This document shows positions 15,266 to 23,959 of a DNA stretch of 31,251 nucleotides, piece after piece. Position 1 is the stretch's first letter. Every line of letters begins with the position of its first letter. The DNA comes from CAIQJJ01 sp964606085 (GTDB lineage Bacteria; Chloroflexota; Anaerolineae; Anaerolineales; UBA4823). The stretch is from positions 1 through 31,251 of the forward strand of contig CAZSFD010000060.1 in assembly GCA_964606085.1 (NCBI GenBank), given 5' to 3'. A program made the position numbers and the translations under genes. The notes beneath the pieces were generated by a model. The model ran no database searches. It was not told where the DNA came from and saw nothing but the letters and a program-made list of their open reading frames with translations.

Positions 15266-16251
15266 CCAGCCCCCTTGTGCGGACGCCAACCCCAGTGCGC
15301 CAGATGAAATAGCCCCGGCAGCAAGACCGGCAGCATCACCAGGCTGTGCAGCAGCACGCCATAGGCAAAGGCCGCCGACTGCCCCACGTCCCACAGGCCC
15401 AACACCAGCACACAGGTCATCTCGAAAATGCCAATACCCCCCGGCATGGCCGGTAAACTGATGCCCGCCTGCAAGGCCACCAACAGCAGCCAGGCCGCCA
15501 GCGGGGGAAGCGTCAGGCGCAACGCCTGAAAAGCCAGCCAGTTATTGAGCAGGGCCGTGGCCCACGTCAGACCGGTCAGGCCGAGCAGGCCCAACAGGGC
15601 GCGCCGACTGCGCAGCACGGTCAGGCTCAAGACCACCCGCTGCCAGCGAGCCAGCAGCCCGTTGCGCCAGGTGGCAGGCAGCCAGGCGCTCAGCCGTTCG
15701 GCGGCGGGCAGCCAGCGGCCATCCAGCACCACCAGCAGCGCCACCCCGCCAACCAACACGGCGGCGAACAGCAAGAAAGCCCACGCCGACAAGTTCAACC
15801 AGCCTGGCAGGGGCATCACCGCCAGGAGACCGATCAACAACAGGGCGTAGGCCAGAGTATCGAGCGTTTTTTCGGTCACCAGCGTCGCCAGGGCAAACGA
15901 CAGGCCCAGGCCGCTCTCGCCAACCCCCTGCACCCGCAAGAGATCGCCCAGGCGGGCCGGATACAACCAGTTGAGCGCCTGACCGGCCAGCAGCAGGCCC
16001 AGGTAACGCCCGAAAGCGATGGACTGCCCCGGTTGGCCGCACAACACCTGCCAACGCCAGGCTTTGGCCAGCGTGTTGACGGCCACACTGAGCAGCACCA
16101 CAAGCACCCAGCCGCCTTCGGCCTGGCTCAACGCCAGGCGCAAATCGGCCAGAGAAACCTGCCGCAGCGCCAACCACAATGCGCCGCCGCTCAAGGCCAG
16201 CGCCAACAGCGTGCGCACCATCGGCCACCAGGGCCGCCAACGGGCAATCAA
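15262..16251 (-). CDS. Flippase-like / lysylphosphatidylglycerol synthase-type integral membrane protein
   Basis: The 329-residue protein has roughly eight hydrophobic helices and the patterns of the UPF0104/AglD-like family. These include LAKAWRWQVLC near the first loop, GRYLGLLLAGQALNWLYPARLGDLLRV, ATLVTEKTLDTLAY and the C-terminal SLPAMPGGIGIFEMTCVLVL. Such proteins occur in polysaccharide and glycolipid loci, and a role in lipid-linked sugar movement is assumed but not proved for most. I use TTG at 16251, which overlaps the ligase stop as TTGA and has GGAG 6 nt upstream. ATG at 16221 is the alternative, without a visible ribosome site. Confidence 0.8.
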   Translation of the reverse strand: MIARWRPWWPMVRTLLALALSGGALWLALRQVSLADLRLALSQAEGGWVLVVLLSVAVNTLAKAWRWQVLCGQPGQSIAFGRYLGLLLAGQALNWLYPARLGDLLRVQGVGESGLGLSFALATLVTEKTLDTLAYALLLIGLLAVMPLPGWLNLSAWAFLLFAAVLVGGVALLVVLDGRWLPAAERLSAWLPATWRNGLLARWQRVVLSLTVLRSRRALLGLLGLTGLTWATALLNNWLAFQALRLTLPPLAAWLLLVALQAGISLPAMPGGIGIFEMTCVLVLGLWDVGQSAAFAYGVLLHSLVMLPVLLPGLFHLAHWGWRPHKGAG

Positions 16252-17525
16252 ACATGCTCCCGGTTGTGGGCTGGCAGTTCGGCAACCACCGCACACGCCG
16301 CCGCCGTCAGACCCCACAGCGCCCACACGAACGGAGCGGGACGCACCATCCCCCACGTCACCGCGTCTACCATGCCATGCGCCAGCAAAGCCACCTGGGC
16401 GGCCAGCAAACCCGCCCCCCAGCCAGCCAGCCAACGCTGGCCCAACTGCCGCCCACGCCGGTAGACCTGAGCGGCGGTCGCCAATACCAGCATCCACGCC
16501 GCCAGCCAGCAAACCAGCCCAGGGATGCCCAAATCCACGGCAATTTGCAGCAACAGGTTGTGGGCGTGCTGCACCTTACCGGGCGCATACAAGAAAAAGG
16601 GATAGAGCAAATCGGCCACCCGGCCATACGAACCCATACCCACGCCGGTAAAGGGGAAATCTTGCACCATATAAATGGCCCGCGACCACACTTCCACCCG
16701 GCCATCTACCCCGCCCAAGGTAGCGCTCGATACCAGCAGGTTGATCAACGGCGTAGCGCCCACGATATTGAACGCGACAACCAGGCCGACGGCACTCACC
16801 AGCGCCGCCAGCCAGCCCCAGCGCCAGCGCAGCACAACGAGCAGCACCCCGCTCAAACCCAGGGCCAGCACCGCCCCGCGCGATTGCGTCAGCACCAACA
16901 CACCCACCCCGGCCAGGGCCGCCAGAGCATACCACAGCCCCTCGAACCAGCGCAGCGGACGACCGGCAAACAGGAGCAGTCCGCTCACCGCCGCCAGCAA
17001 GATCAGCACGCTGCCGCCCATCACATTGGCATTGGCCGTATCGGTGACCCATTGCGGAAAAAGCGTGTAGAGGCGGGCAGGAATGAAGGGTAATTTGTTA
17101 TTGCTCGACCAATCCACACTGATCAGCGCAAAGGCGCTCAGCCCCAGGCACAGGGCTGCTAACGCCGCCGCCAGCCAACGCAGCCCCCGCAGCCGGTTCG
17201 CCGCCAGTGAAAAACTGAGCGGCGCATTGGCCAGGGCATAATACCAGCCCATGCCAACCAGCAGGCGCAACACCTGGGGTTGGGTCACCTCGGGCAGGGC
17301 CGTGGCCCACAACGTCACCGGCACGAGCAGCGCCAGGCCCACGATCGGCCAATCGGCTGGCGTGCGTTGGGTGAAACGCCGATAGGCCAGCCAGCGCAGC
17401 GGCCAAAAGAGCAGCAGCACACCCAGCGCCCAGGGCAAGAAGCGCGCCGAAATAAAGCTGCCCAGCACGGCTGCCGTCGCCACCCCAATTTCCCATTTCA
17501 CCAGCCATTGGGCCAAACGCTGCAT
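16248..17525 (-). CDS. O-antigen ligase family membrane protein
   Basis: The 425-residue polytopic protein carries the Wzy_C/WaaL-type core: VLVLTQSRGAVLALGLSGVLL in a membrane helix and, near the C-terminus, the extracytoplasmic loop with VEVWSRAIYMVQDFPFTGVGMGSYGRV and VQHAHNLLLQIAVDLGIPGLV. The His of HAHN is the conserved catalytic-loop residue of ligases and polymerases. It would join lipid-linked glycan to an acceptor or polymerise repeat units. Ligase versus polymerase cannot be decided from sequence. The start is the ATG at 17525; the longer frame to 17552 would start with a TTG in the upstream terminator. Confidence 0.87.
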   Translation of the reverse strand: MQRLAQWLVKWEIGVATAAVLGSFISARFLPWALGVLLLFWPLRWLAYRRFTQRTPADWPIVGLALLVPVTLWATALPEVTQPQVLRLLVGMGWYYALANAPLSFSLAANRLRGLRWLAAALAALCLGLSAFALISVDWSSNNKLPFIPARLYTLFPQWVTDTANANVMGGSVLILLAAVSGLLLFAGRPLRWFEGLWYALAALAGVGVLVLTQSRGAVLALGLSGVLLVVLRWRWGWLAALVSAVGLVVAFNIVGATPLINLLVSSATLGGVDGRVEVWSRAIYMVQDFPFTGVGMGSYGRVADLLYPFFLYAPGKVQHAHNLLLQIAVDLGIPGLVCWLAAWMLVLATAAQVYRRGRQLGQRWLAGWGAGLLAAQVALLAHGMVDAVTWGMVRPAPFVWALWGLTAAACAVVAELPAHNREHV

Positions 17526-17543
17526 GAGGCTGATCCCTGTACA

Positions 17544-17580
17544 GAAAAACAAACCCCCGGAGCGCCAAACACCCCGGGGG
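17544..17580 (-). terminator. Intrinsic terminator between BY-kinase 1 and O-antigen ligase
   Basis: On the coding strand CCCCCGG (17580-17574), a 13-nt loop and CCGGGGG (17560-17554) form a 7-bp GC stem followed by TTTGTTTTT (17553-17545). It lies between the kinase stop and the ligase start, so the downstream genes need readthrough or their own promoter, which I could not identify. Confidence 0.7.
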
Positions 17581-17606
17581 GAAATCTTTCACAATCCCAC
17601 AAGAAG

Positions 17607-19244
17607 CTACACCGGTTCTGGCGTCTTTTGCTTCTTGGCACCGTTCTTTTCGGGCTTGCCATTTTCACCATAATGGTTGTAGTAAGTGAAGTAGTAACCT
17701 TTGTAATTGTAATAATAACGGGTGCGCTTCAAATCTACATCGTTCAACACCACCCCTAAAATTTTCGCCCCCACCCGGTGCAGTTGTTCCACGGTCTGGC
17801 GCAGCACAGCCAGCTTGGTCGCGCCGGGGCGGGCCACAATCAACACGCCATCCACCCGCGGCGAAAGCACCACGGCATCGGTCACGGCCAGCACGGGCGG
17901 CGTGTCGAGGATGACCATCTCGGCCCGCTGGCGCACCTGGCGGATGACCTCGCTCATTTTTTCCGAAGCCAACAGTTCAGATGGATTGGGCGGCAGGCTG
18001 CCGGAGGTCAGCACCACCAGGTTGGGCGCTTCGGTGGCCTGCAACGAGCCATCCAGGTAAACCTGCGGCTGGATGAACAGATCGCTCACGCCGCGGCGGT
18101 TGGAGACGCGCATAATCTTGTGCAGGCGCGGGCGGCGCAGGTCAGCGTCAATGATGGCCACGGTGTTTTCGCCCTGCGCCATCACCGCCGCCAGGTTGGT
18201 CGAAACAGTGGATTTGCCATCGCCCGGCGAGGCGCTGGTGATCATCAGGGTGTGAATGGGCGTATCCACGCTGGCGAATTGGATATTGGTGCGCAGCGAA
18301 CGGAAGGCTTCGGAAACCGGCGAGCGCGGCGCACTGATGGAAACCGGCAGATCGCCATCTACTTTGGTGCGGGCGATCACCCCCAACACCGGCAGACCCA
18401 GTTGGCGTGAGACATCTTCGGGCGAGCGCAGGGTGTCATCGAGCGCTTCGATGAGGAAGATCACCCCCAGGCCGAGCATCAACCCGACCACCGCCGCCAG
18501 CAGCGTATTCTGCATCACGCGTGGGCTGATTGGGGCGGTGGGCGGCGTGGCGTTCTCCGCCGGCAGCACGCCCGAAGTGGATTGCGCCTCCGCCAGGCGC
18601 ACCGATTCATAGCTTTGCAGCAGGTAGGCATACGTCTGGCGGTATTGCGCCTGTAAGGTTTGCAGGCGGTCGGCATCCGAGGGGCTGCCCTCGCCAAGCG
18701 CCTGTAAATCCTGCGAGGTCTTTTCGATCTGGGCGTCTAACTGCGCCAACTGCGTCTCCAGGCTTTGCTTGGAGGCCAGGTAACGCGCCGACTGCAATTC
18801 CTGGTTATATTTGGCAAACTCAGAGACCAGGGCATTGGCAATCAACGCCGCCCGCACCGCGTCTACATCTTGCACGGCAACATTGATCAACTGGGTATCC
18901 CGCACCGGAGAGACCGAAATCATGCCAGCCAGTTGGCGGGCCGAAAGCTCCAGGCCCAGGGTGGTCACGACCCGTTCCAGGACGGGGGAGGTGACCATCA
19001 ATTCGGCATACGTCTGCGCCAGGCGTTCGCTGGTGATCACCGATGCGTAATCGGTGCTGCGGGCGCTGGCCGATTCCTGAATCAGCACCTTGCTGGTGGC
19101 CTGGAAGACCTCTGTCATCTGACTGCTGACCGCGTACGACACGCCCGCCGCCAGCACCGTTGCCAGCGCCAGCAGCCACCACCAATGCCACACCAGGCCC
19201 AAATAGCGACGAATATCATCTGAAAAAGATTGCGTTTCCATCAT
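17607..19244 (-). CDS. Wzz-BY-kinase fusion, polysaccharide tyrosine autokinase (paralogue 1)
   Basis: The 545-residue protein joins a Wzz chain-length domain (membrane helix WWWLLALATVLAAGVSYAV, extracytoplasmic coiled-coil region, second helix NTLLAAVVGLMLGLGVIFL at about 245) to a cytoplasmic bacterial tyrosine kinase. The kinase shows Walker A SPGDGKST, Walker A' VAIIDADLRRPR and Walker B MVILDTPPV. The C-terminal tail holds the tyrosine cluster (YYYNYKGYYFTYYNHYGE) that is autophosphorylated in trans. It should control polymerisation and export of the locus polysaccharide, with the low-molecular-weight phosphatase as partner. The start is ATG at 19244 (an ATG-ATG pair, with an upstream in-frame GTG). 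It lies 9 nt after the Uma2 gene and ends before an intrinsic terminator. Confidence 0.92.
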   Translation of the reverse strand: MMETQSFSDDIRRYLGLVWHWWWLLALATVLAAGVSYAVSSQMTEVFQATSKVLIQESASARSTDYASVITSERLAQTYAELMVTSPVLERVVTTLGLELSARQLAGMISVSPVRDTQLINVAVQDVDAVRAALIANALVSEFAKYNQELQSARYLASKQSLETQLAQLDAQIEKTSQDLQALGEGSPSDADRLQTLQAQYRQTYAYLLQSYESVRLAEAQSTSGVLPAENATPPTAPISPRVMQNTLLAAVVGLMLGLGVIFLIEALDDTLRSPEDVSRQLGLPVLGVIARTKVDGDLPVSISAPRSPVSEAFRSLRTNIQFASVDTPIHTLMITSASPGDGKSTVSTNLAAVMAQGENTVAIIDADLRRPRLHKIMRVSNRRGVSDLFIQPQVYLDGSLQATEAPNLVVLTSGSLPPNPSELLASEKMSEVIRQVRQRAEMVILDTPPVLAVTDAVVLSPRVDGVLIVARPGATKLAVLRQTVEQLHRVGAKILGVVLNDVDLKRTRYYYNYKGYYFTYYNHYGENGKPEKNGAKKQKTPEPV

Positions 19245-19253
19245 AGCTACCAC

Positions 19254-19877
19254 TCACGATTTGGATTGCGGCATGGCCGCCAAGACTTTTGCTAAATCAC
19301 CAGAGAGCATGGCCTCCACGGCCAGGCACAGCCCCGCAAACGTGCGGCTGGACAGGATACCCTGTTCATCGGGCGGCAAGGTCACATACCCATCTTCGGT
19401 CAGCACGAACCAGTCTATCTTACGCTCATGCACCTGCCAGACAATGTATTCACGCACGCCCACCCGTTGATAGACATGCTTCTTCTCATGCAGATCAATC
19501 GCCGCGCTGCTGCCGGCAATTTCCACCACCAATTCAGGAGCACCTTCCAGGTAATCATCCGCCGCCACGCTGGCCGGCCCCGGCTGGCGAAAAAGCAGCG
19601 CATCGGGCTGGAACTCATTGTCGGCATCCAGGCGCACGCTGGCATTATCGGCCAGGCGCACGCCCGGAGTGCTGGCAACATAATTAAACAACCAGCCAAT
19701 CATAAACGCATGAGGTTGTGCATGAGATGTAAAACGAACGGGTGATGGCATCCATACCTGCCCTTCGATCAATTCTGCTTTTTTGACCCCCAACATGCCA
19801 TCATAGCGCCGTTCAAATTCGCGCCGCGACACCCGGTCGCCATTTTCCAACACGGGAATGGCGGGATTGGAAGACAT
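19254..19877 (-). CDS. Uma2 family (DUF820) restriction-endonuclease-fold protein
   Basis: The 207-residue product has the Uma2 pattern: VSRREFERRYDGMLGVKKAELIEG at the start, then FQPDALLF (Asp), APELVVEIAG (Glu) and the Lys-rich helix HEKKHVYQRVGVREYIVWQV. These are the PD-(D/E)xK core positions. The family is abundant in cyanobacteria and Chloroflexota, and its biological role is unsettled. The start at 19877 is preferred because a TATAAT box at 19932-19937 lies upstream and would be inside the longer frame. It separates the two BY-kinase paralogues, with its stop 9 nt before paralogue 1. Confidence 0.88.
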   Translation of the reverse strand: MSSNPAIPVLENGDRVSRREFERRYDGMLGVKKAELIEGQVWMPSPVRFTSHAQPHAFMIGWLFNYVASTPGVRLADNASVRLDADNEFQPDALLFRQPGPASVAADDYLEGAPELVVEIAGSSAAIDLHEKKHVYQRVGVREYIVWQVHERKIDWFVLTEDGYVTLPPDEQGILSSRTFAGLCLAVEAMLSGDLAKVLAAMPQSKS

Positions 19878-19931
19878 TTTAACGTCTTTTTTGTGGCGGG
19901 AAGCAACCGACGCGTGCAACACCATAACTTG

Positions 19932-19937
19932 ATTATA
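19932..19937 (-). promoter_or_regulatory. Candidate -10 element upstream of the Uma2 gene
   Basis: A perfect TATAAT on the coding strand would start transcription near 19925, about 50 nt before the Uma2 ATG. No convincing -35 box is found at 16-18 nt, so this is a weak promoter call. It could also serve BY-kinase 1. Confidence 0.4.
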
Positions 19938-20098
19938 CACGCGATGAGATGGAAACTACCGGTTTCAACAGTTTCAAATCTGAAAACCGTTGTCACTCCC
20001 CCTCAGACAGCTTTTTCAGGCAGCCTTACAATCCATCACCCCTTATAGAATTGCCCTTGAAAAACTATCGTGACCGCGAAGATATTTGAACCGCGAAG

Positions 20099-20146
20099 CC
20101 GCGAAGGGCGCGAAGAAAACCTTTGCGTTCTTCGCGCCCTTCGCGG
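20099..20146. repeat. Perfect inverted repeat, GCGAAG-rich (19-bp arms)
   Basis: Arms 20099-20117 and 20128-20146 are exact reverse complements around a 10-nt loop. A partial further copy of the CCGCGAAG unit precedes them. The GCGAAGGGCGCGAAG type recurs between genes in many bacterial genomes. Without a T-tract it is more likely a REP/MITE-like element than a terminator. The rest of 19941-20177 holds nothing I recognise. Confidence 0.75.
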
Positions 20147-20212
20147 TGAAATCTTTTGGTTGCGGCTGGAAACCGCGTTATGAATGCGATGTATGAACGC
20201 TGGCCGGTTTTT

Positions 20213-21877
20213 TCATAACCTGTGGCAAGGGCTGTGTTTTGTGTTCCGTTTTCGCCTCACCATATTCATACGCATAGTTGGCAATTCATACGCATAGTTG
20301 GCATAATAGCCCTTATACCCATAATAATAGCGTGAGCGCTTCAAGTTAACATCATTCAACGCCACACCTAAAATCCGGGCGCCCACCCGCTGTAACTGCG
20401 CAACGGTTTGCCTCAGCATGGTCATGTGGGTAATGCCCGGACGTACCACAATTAGCACACCATCTACGCGCGGCGACAGCACCACGGCATCGGTCACAGC
20501 CAGGACAGGCGGCGTATCCAAAATCACCGTATCCACTGTTTCCCGCAGATGCCGAATCACCTGGCTCATCTTTTCTGAACCAAGCAATTCGGATGGATTA
20601 GGCGGCAAGTTTCCCGAAGTCAGCACCGACAGGTTAGGCTCGTTGGTGGGTTTCAACGAGCCATCCAGATATACCTGAGGCTGGATGAACAGATCGCTGA
20701 TGCCACGCCGGTTGGAAATACGCATGACCTTGTGCAGCGATGGCCGGCGCATATCCGCATCCACCAAAACGACCGGATGCTCACACTGCGCCATGACAAC
20801 GGCCAGGTTAATCGCCGTGGTGGATTTCCCGTCACTTGGTTCAGGGCTGGTCACCAACAAAGAATGCACCGGCATATCCACGCTGGCAAACTGGATATTG
20901 GTGCGCAGCGAACGATACGCTTCGGCTACCGGCGAACGTGGGTGTGTCAGCGTAACAGGCAGTTCATTTTCCGCTTCGATATGGGCGATAATGCCCAACA
21001 CAGGCAGCCCGAGCGCACTGGTAATTTGCTCTGGCGTGCGCAGCCTATCATCCAGGGCATCCACCAAAAAGACCACCCCCAGGCCCAACATCAAACCGAC
21101 GACCACTGCCAGCAGCGTATTCTGCATCACCCGTGGGCGAATGGGCGTATTCGGACTACGGGCCATTTCCAGAGCCACTACGCTGGACGTAGATTGTGCC
21201 TCAACCAGGCGGATATTTTCGTAACCTTCAAGCAAAGAAGAATAGGTCTGGCGATATTGAGCCAGCAAAGCTTCCTGACGGCTCTTCTCGGCCGAATCGG
21301 GCTGGGTTTCCAATTGCGCCAGGCTGCCAATCACCTGCTCAATTTGCACATCCAGGGCAGCCAATTGCTTTTCCAGGTTCGCCTTCGATGCCTGGTAACG
21401 CTCCGATTGCAAAGCCTGGTTTTGCGCCGCAAACTCAGCTACCAGGGCATTGGCAATTTGAGCAGCCCGATCGGGGTCGGTGTCTTCGACCAACACATCA
21501 ATCAACTGTGTATCGCGCACCAGCACCACGTCCACCTTCGCTGCCAGTTGACTGATGCTCACTGGCAGACCCAGGCTATCAATCACCGCCTGCAAAATCG
21601 GGTCTTTGGTGATCATCTGGGCATAGGTGCGCGCCAGGCGTTCGCTGGCTTGTAACGCCGTGTAATCGGTGGCCGAGGGCGTGGTCGGCTGCTGGATCAG
21701 CATGGTCGTAGAAGCCTGGTAGACCGGGGCCATCTGGTCGCTGACCACAAAAGCCACCCCGGCTGCCAGGCCCATAGCCAGAACCAACAACCAGGCCCAA
21801 TGCCAAACCAGGGCCATATAACGGCGAATGTCATCGGCAAATGATTGCGTTTCGGCAAACGATGGTGTTTCTGCCAT
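20213..21877 (-). CDS. Wzz-BY-kinase fusion (paralogue 2) with frameshifted C-terminal tail
   Basis: The 554-residue protein is a close paralogue of the product at 17607-19244: Wzz domain with two membrane helices, then a kinase with Walker A SPEPSDGKST, Walker A' VVLVDADMRRPS and Walker B TVILDTPPVLAVTDAV. The tail begins as a normal tyrosine cluster (YYYGYKGYYANYAYE). A 20-bp tandem duplication at 20264-20303 then shifts the frame, replacing the expected YGE... tail with LPTMRMNMVRRKRNTKH and a stop at 20213. Without the extra copy the frame would read YANYAYEYGEAKTE and end at 20178, like paralogue 1. The kinase core is intact. The start is ATG at 21877, with AAAGGA about 10 nt upstream. 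The N-terminus contains a small duplication (ETPSFAETQSFADD). Confidence 0.9.
   Translation of the reverse strand: MAETPSFAETQSFADDIRRYMALVWHWAWLLVLAMGLAAGVAFVVSDQMAPVYQASTTMLIQQPTTPSATDYTALQASERLARTYAQMITKDPILQAVIDSLGLPVSISQLAAKVDVVLVRDTQLIDVLVEDTDPDRAAQIANALVAEFAAQNQALQSERYQASKANLEKQLAALDVQIEQVIGSLAQLETQPDSAEKSRQEALLAQYRQTYSSLLEGYENIRLVEAQSTSSVVALEMARSPNTPIRPRVMQNTLLAVVVGLMLGLGVVFLVDALDDRLRTPEQITSALGLPVLGIIAHIEAENELPVTLTHPRSPVAEAYRSLRTNIQFASVDMPVHSLLVTSPEPSDGKSTTAINLAVVMAQCEHPVVLVDADMRRPSLHKVMRISNRRGISDLFIQPQVYLDGSLKPTNEPNLSVLTSGNLPPNPSELLGSEKMSQVIRHLRETVDTVILDTPPVLAVTDAVVLSPRVDGVLIVVRPGITHMTMLRQTVAQLQRVGARILGVALNDVNLKRSRYYYGYKGYYANYAYELPTMRMNMVRRKRNTKHSPCHRL
20264..20303. repeat. 20-bp perfect tandem duplication in the BY-kinase 2 gene
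   Basis: Positions 20264-20283 and 20284-20303 are identical. The unit length is not a multiple of three, so the second copy shifts the reading frame inside the tyrosine tail. The perfect identity suggests recent slippage or an assembly artefact. Confidence 0.95.
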
Positions 21878-21999
21878 GCCCAAACGGTCCTTTCTTACCG
21901 CATACGGATACCCAGGCGGTGTATTCAGTTTATCTGGCCCGGCTGGTTTTGCCAGTAAAGAAAGGGTAATTTGACAGAAACTTTACGTGAATTTACGAT

Positions 22000-23145
22000 T
22001 CAGTCCGGCGGCGTTGACACAGCACGTATAACCGCTTCGATTACCCATTCGACCTGCTCATCGTTCATGCCAGGATACAAAGGCAGCGTCACCTGACGAG
22101 AAGCCAGCGCTTCGGTAAGCGGCAGTGATAACGCTGAATAGCGCTGGCGGTAATAGGAAAACGTGTGAATAGGCGGGTAATGGATGCTGGTCTGGATGCC
22201 TGCCGCACGCAAGCGATCAATAAAGGCCAGGCGCTCCACGGTTTCGGGCAGCAACATGGGGAAGATATGATAAGCCGGCTGTCGTCCGCCCTGATCGCCC
22301 TTGAACGGTAAACCAACGCCAGCTGAAGCCAGGCCGTCCCAATAACGCCGGGTAATGGCTGCGCGTCGGGCGTTCCCTGTTGCCAATTTACTCAACTGCA
22401 CCCGCCCCAACGCCGAACGGATTTCATCCAGACGGTCGTTATAACCCAATTCGACCACATCGTAGGTATAGGCATGGCCGTCGTGACGATCCCAGGTCAG
22501 GCTGGTCATACCGTGCGAACGCATCAGGCGCAACTTTTCAGCCAGATCGTTACGGTCAGTGGTCAACATACCGCCTTCACCGGTTGAAAGGTTTTTATTC
22601 GAGAAGAAACTGAAACAGCCCACGTCGCCCCAGGTGCCGAGGTGCTTCCCTTCGAGCCAGGCCCCCGGTGCATGGGCGGCATCTTCAATGACTGCCAGGC
22701 CATGCTGCCGGGCTAAGGCCAAAATCGCCTCCATGCGACAGGGATAGCCGCCATAGTGCATGACGATGATGGCTTTGCTACACGGCGTGATGGCAGCGGC
22801 GACCGCTTCTGGCGAAATCGTCAAATCATCAGGGCCAATTACCTCAGCAAAACGCACTTCCGCCCCGGTATAGAGTACGGCATTGGCCGTCGCCACAAAA
22901 GTCAGCGAAGGCACAATCACTTCGTCGCCAGGCCCAATGCCCACGGCGCGGCAGGCCAGGTGCAAGGCCACCGTCGCATTCGAGACAGCGATGGCGTGTT
23001 TGGCCCCGGTTAGCGCGGCAAACTCAGCTTCAAATTGCTGCGTGACGGCCCCCATCGTCAGCCAGCGGCTGTGCAGCACGTCCAGCACGGCGGCATCTTC
23101 TTCGGGGCCATAGTTGAGGTCGGCGAGCGGAATTTTCCAGTTCAT
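22000..23145 (-). CDS. DegT/DnrJ/EryC1/StrS family nucleotide-sugar aminotransferase
   Basis: The 381-residue PLP enzyme moves an amino group, usually from glutamate, to a keto-sugar nucleotide. The PLP lysine is K184 in FSFFSNKNLSTGEGG, and D155 in VIEDAAHAPGA contacts the pyridine nitrogen. The N-terminal IPLADLNYGPEE and SNATVALHLACRA are family segments. With the LegB-like dehydratase at 24251-25243 as neighbour, the likely substrate is a 4-keto-6-deoxy sugar, giving a 4-amino-4,6-dideoxy sugar (inferred). The start at 23145 is the second ATG of an ATG-ATG pair and has AAGGA 5 nt upstream. The longer frame to 23223 runs into an inverted repeat. Confidence 0.92.
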   Translation of the reverse strand: MNWKIPLADLNYGPEEDAAVLDVLHSRWLTMGAVTQQFEAEFAALTGAKHAIAVSNATVALHLACRAVGIGPGDEVIVPSLTFVATANAVLYTGAEVRFAEVIGPDDLTISPEAVAAAITPCSKAIIVMHYGGYPCRMEAILALARQHGLAVIEDAAHAPGAWLEGKHLGTWGDVGCFSFFSNKNLSTGEGGMLTTDRNDLAEKLRLMRSHGMTSLTWDRHDGHAYTYDVVELGYNDRLDEIRSALGRVQLSKLATGNARRAAITRRYWDGLASAGVGLPFKGDQGGRQPAYHIFPMLLPETVERLAFIDRLRAAGIQTSIHYPPIHTFSYYRQRYSALSLPLTEALASRQVTLPLYPGMNDEQVEWVIEAVIRAVSTPPD

Positions 23146-23157
23146 CATTTTCCTTCG

Positions 23158-23241
23158 GTCATTGCGATGAGCGCTCTTTGCCCCGAAGCAACCTCCCGGC
23201 TTGCGATAGGATTGCTTCGGCAAAGAACAGCTCGCAATGAC
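23158..23241. repeat. Imperfect inverted repeat of the GTCATTGCGAG type
   Basis: GTCATTGCGATGAG... at the left and ...CTCGCAATGAC at the right enclose matching inner parts (CTTTGCC and CGAAGCAA against TTGCTTCGGCAAAG). The whole forms a long imperfect hairpin. Elements with this terminal sequence are common palindromic intergenic repeats. It fills almost all the space between the aminotransferase and the nucleotidyltransferase. Confidence 0.75.
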
Positions 23242-23247
23242 ATAACC

Positions 23248-23958
23248 TTATCCTTCGCCCAAAATCTGCGGGCGCAAGGTCTCGAACTCGGCGATGGCCT
23301 GTTCGTAATCATCGGGGCGGCCCAGGTCTTGCCAGTAGCCATCGAAAGGATAGCCCTGGACGCGCTCGCCAGCAGCGATCAGGCGCAATACCAGGTCGGG
23401 AAAGTCGAGGTATTGATTGTAGGGGATGTGCGCAAGCACACGCGGCTCGAAGACATAAATGCCCATGCTGACCAGGTAATCGTAGGTGGGCTTTTCGATG
23501 TAATCTACGATGCGGTTATCTTCACCCAGGGCGATCACGCCCAAATCTACCTTTACCTTGCGGCGGTGCATGGCAATGGTGGCAGCCGCCCCCGAACGGC
23601 GATGCTCGGCAAGCAAAGCGGCAAAGTCGAGCGTGGTCAGCACATCGCCATTGGTCACCAGAAAAGTTTCAGTCAGGCCATCCACACGAGAAAGTGGGCC
23701 AGCGGTGCCCAAGGGTTGGTCTTCAAAACTATAACGAATGCGCATGCCCAGGTTTTGACCATTTTGAAAGAACAATTGCAGCAATTGGGCCAAATGTCCC
23801 ACGGTCAGAATGGCCTCATCCACCCCGGCGCGCTTCATCTGACGCAGCAAAATTTCTAAAATGGGCATATCGCCGATGGGCAGCAGCGGCTTGGGTAAGA
23901 TTTTGGTGTAGGGGGCCAGGCGGGTACCTTTGCCTCCGGCGAGGATGACAGATTTCAT
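23248..23958 (-). CDS. Sugar-1-phosphate nucleotidyltransferase
   Basis: The 236-residue product activates a sugar-1-phosphate with an NTP. It shows the signature LAGGKGTRL (6-14) with PKPLLPIGD, the metal-binding Asp in VTNGDVL, EKPTYDY and the C-terminal DGYWQDLGRPDDYEQA. It resembles small mannose-1-phosphate guanylyltransferase or PtmE-like enzymes; the base and sugar cannot be fixed. It lacks the left-handed-helix acyltransferase domain of GlmU. The ATG at 23958 has no Shine-Dalgarno site, because an octamer tandem repeat lies immediately upstream. It sits between the dehydratase and aminotransferase genes, suggesting one amino-deoxysugar pathway. Confidence 0.9.
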   Translation of the reverse strand: MKSVILAGGKGTRLAPYTKILPKPLLPIGDMPILEILLRQMKRAGVDEAILTVGHLAQLLQLFFQNGQNLGMRIRYSFEDQPLGTAGPLSRVDGLTETFLVTNGDVLTTLDFAALLAEHRRSGAAATIAMHRRKVKVDLGVIALGEDNRIVDYIEKPTYDYLVSMGIYVFEPRVLAHIPYNQYLDFPDLVLRLIAAGERVQGYPFDGYWQDLGRPDDYEQAIAEFETLRPQILGEG

Positions 23959-23959
23959 G

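Noticed and set aside
21971..21999. TTGACA-17-TACGAT promoter on the + strand
   Set aside because: It points away from every gene, into the 3' end of the aminotransferase gene on the opposite strand, and its -10 box is poor.
23158..23241. Terminator reading of the inverted repeat downstream of the nucleotidyltransferase
   Set aside because: The hairpin is long and imperfect, has no T-tract on the minus strand, and resembles a dispersed repeat family.
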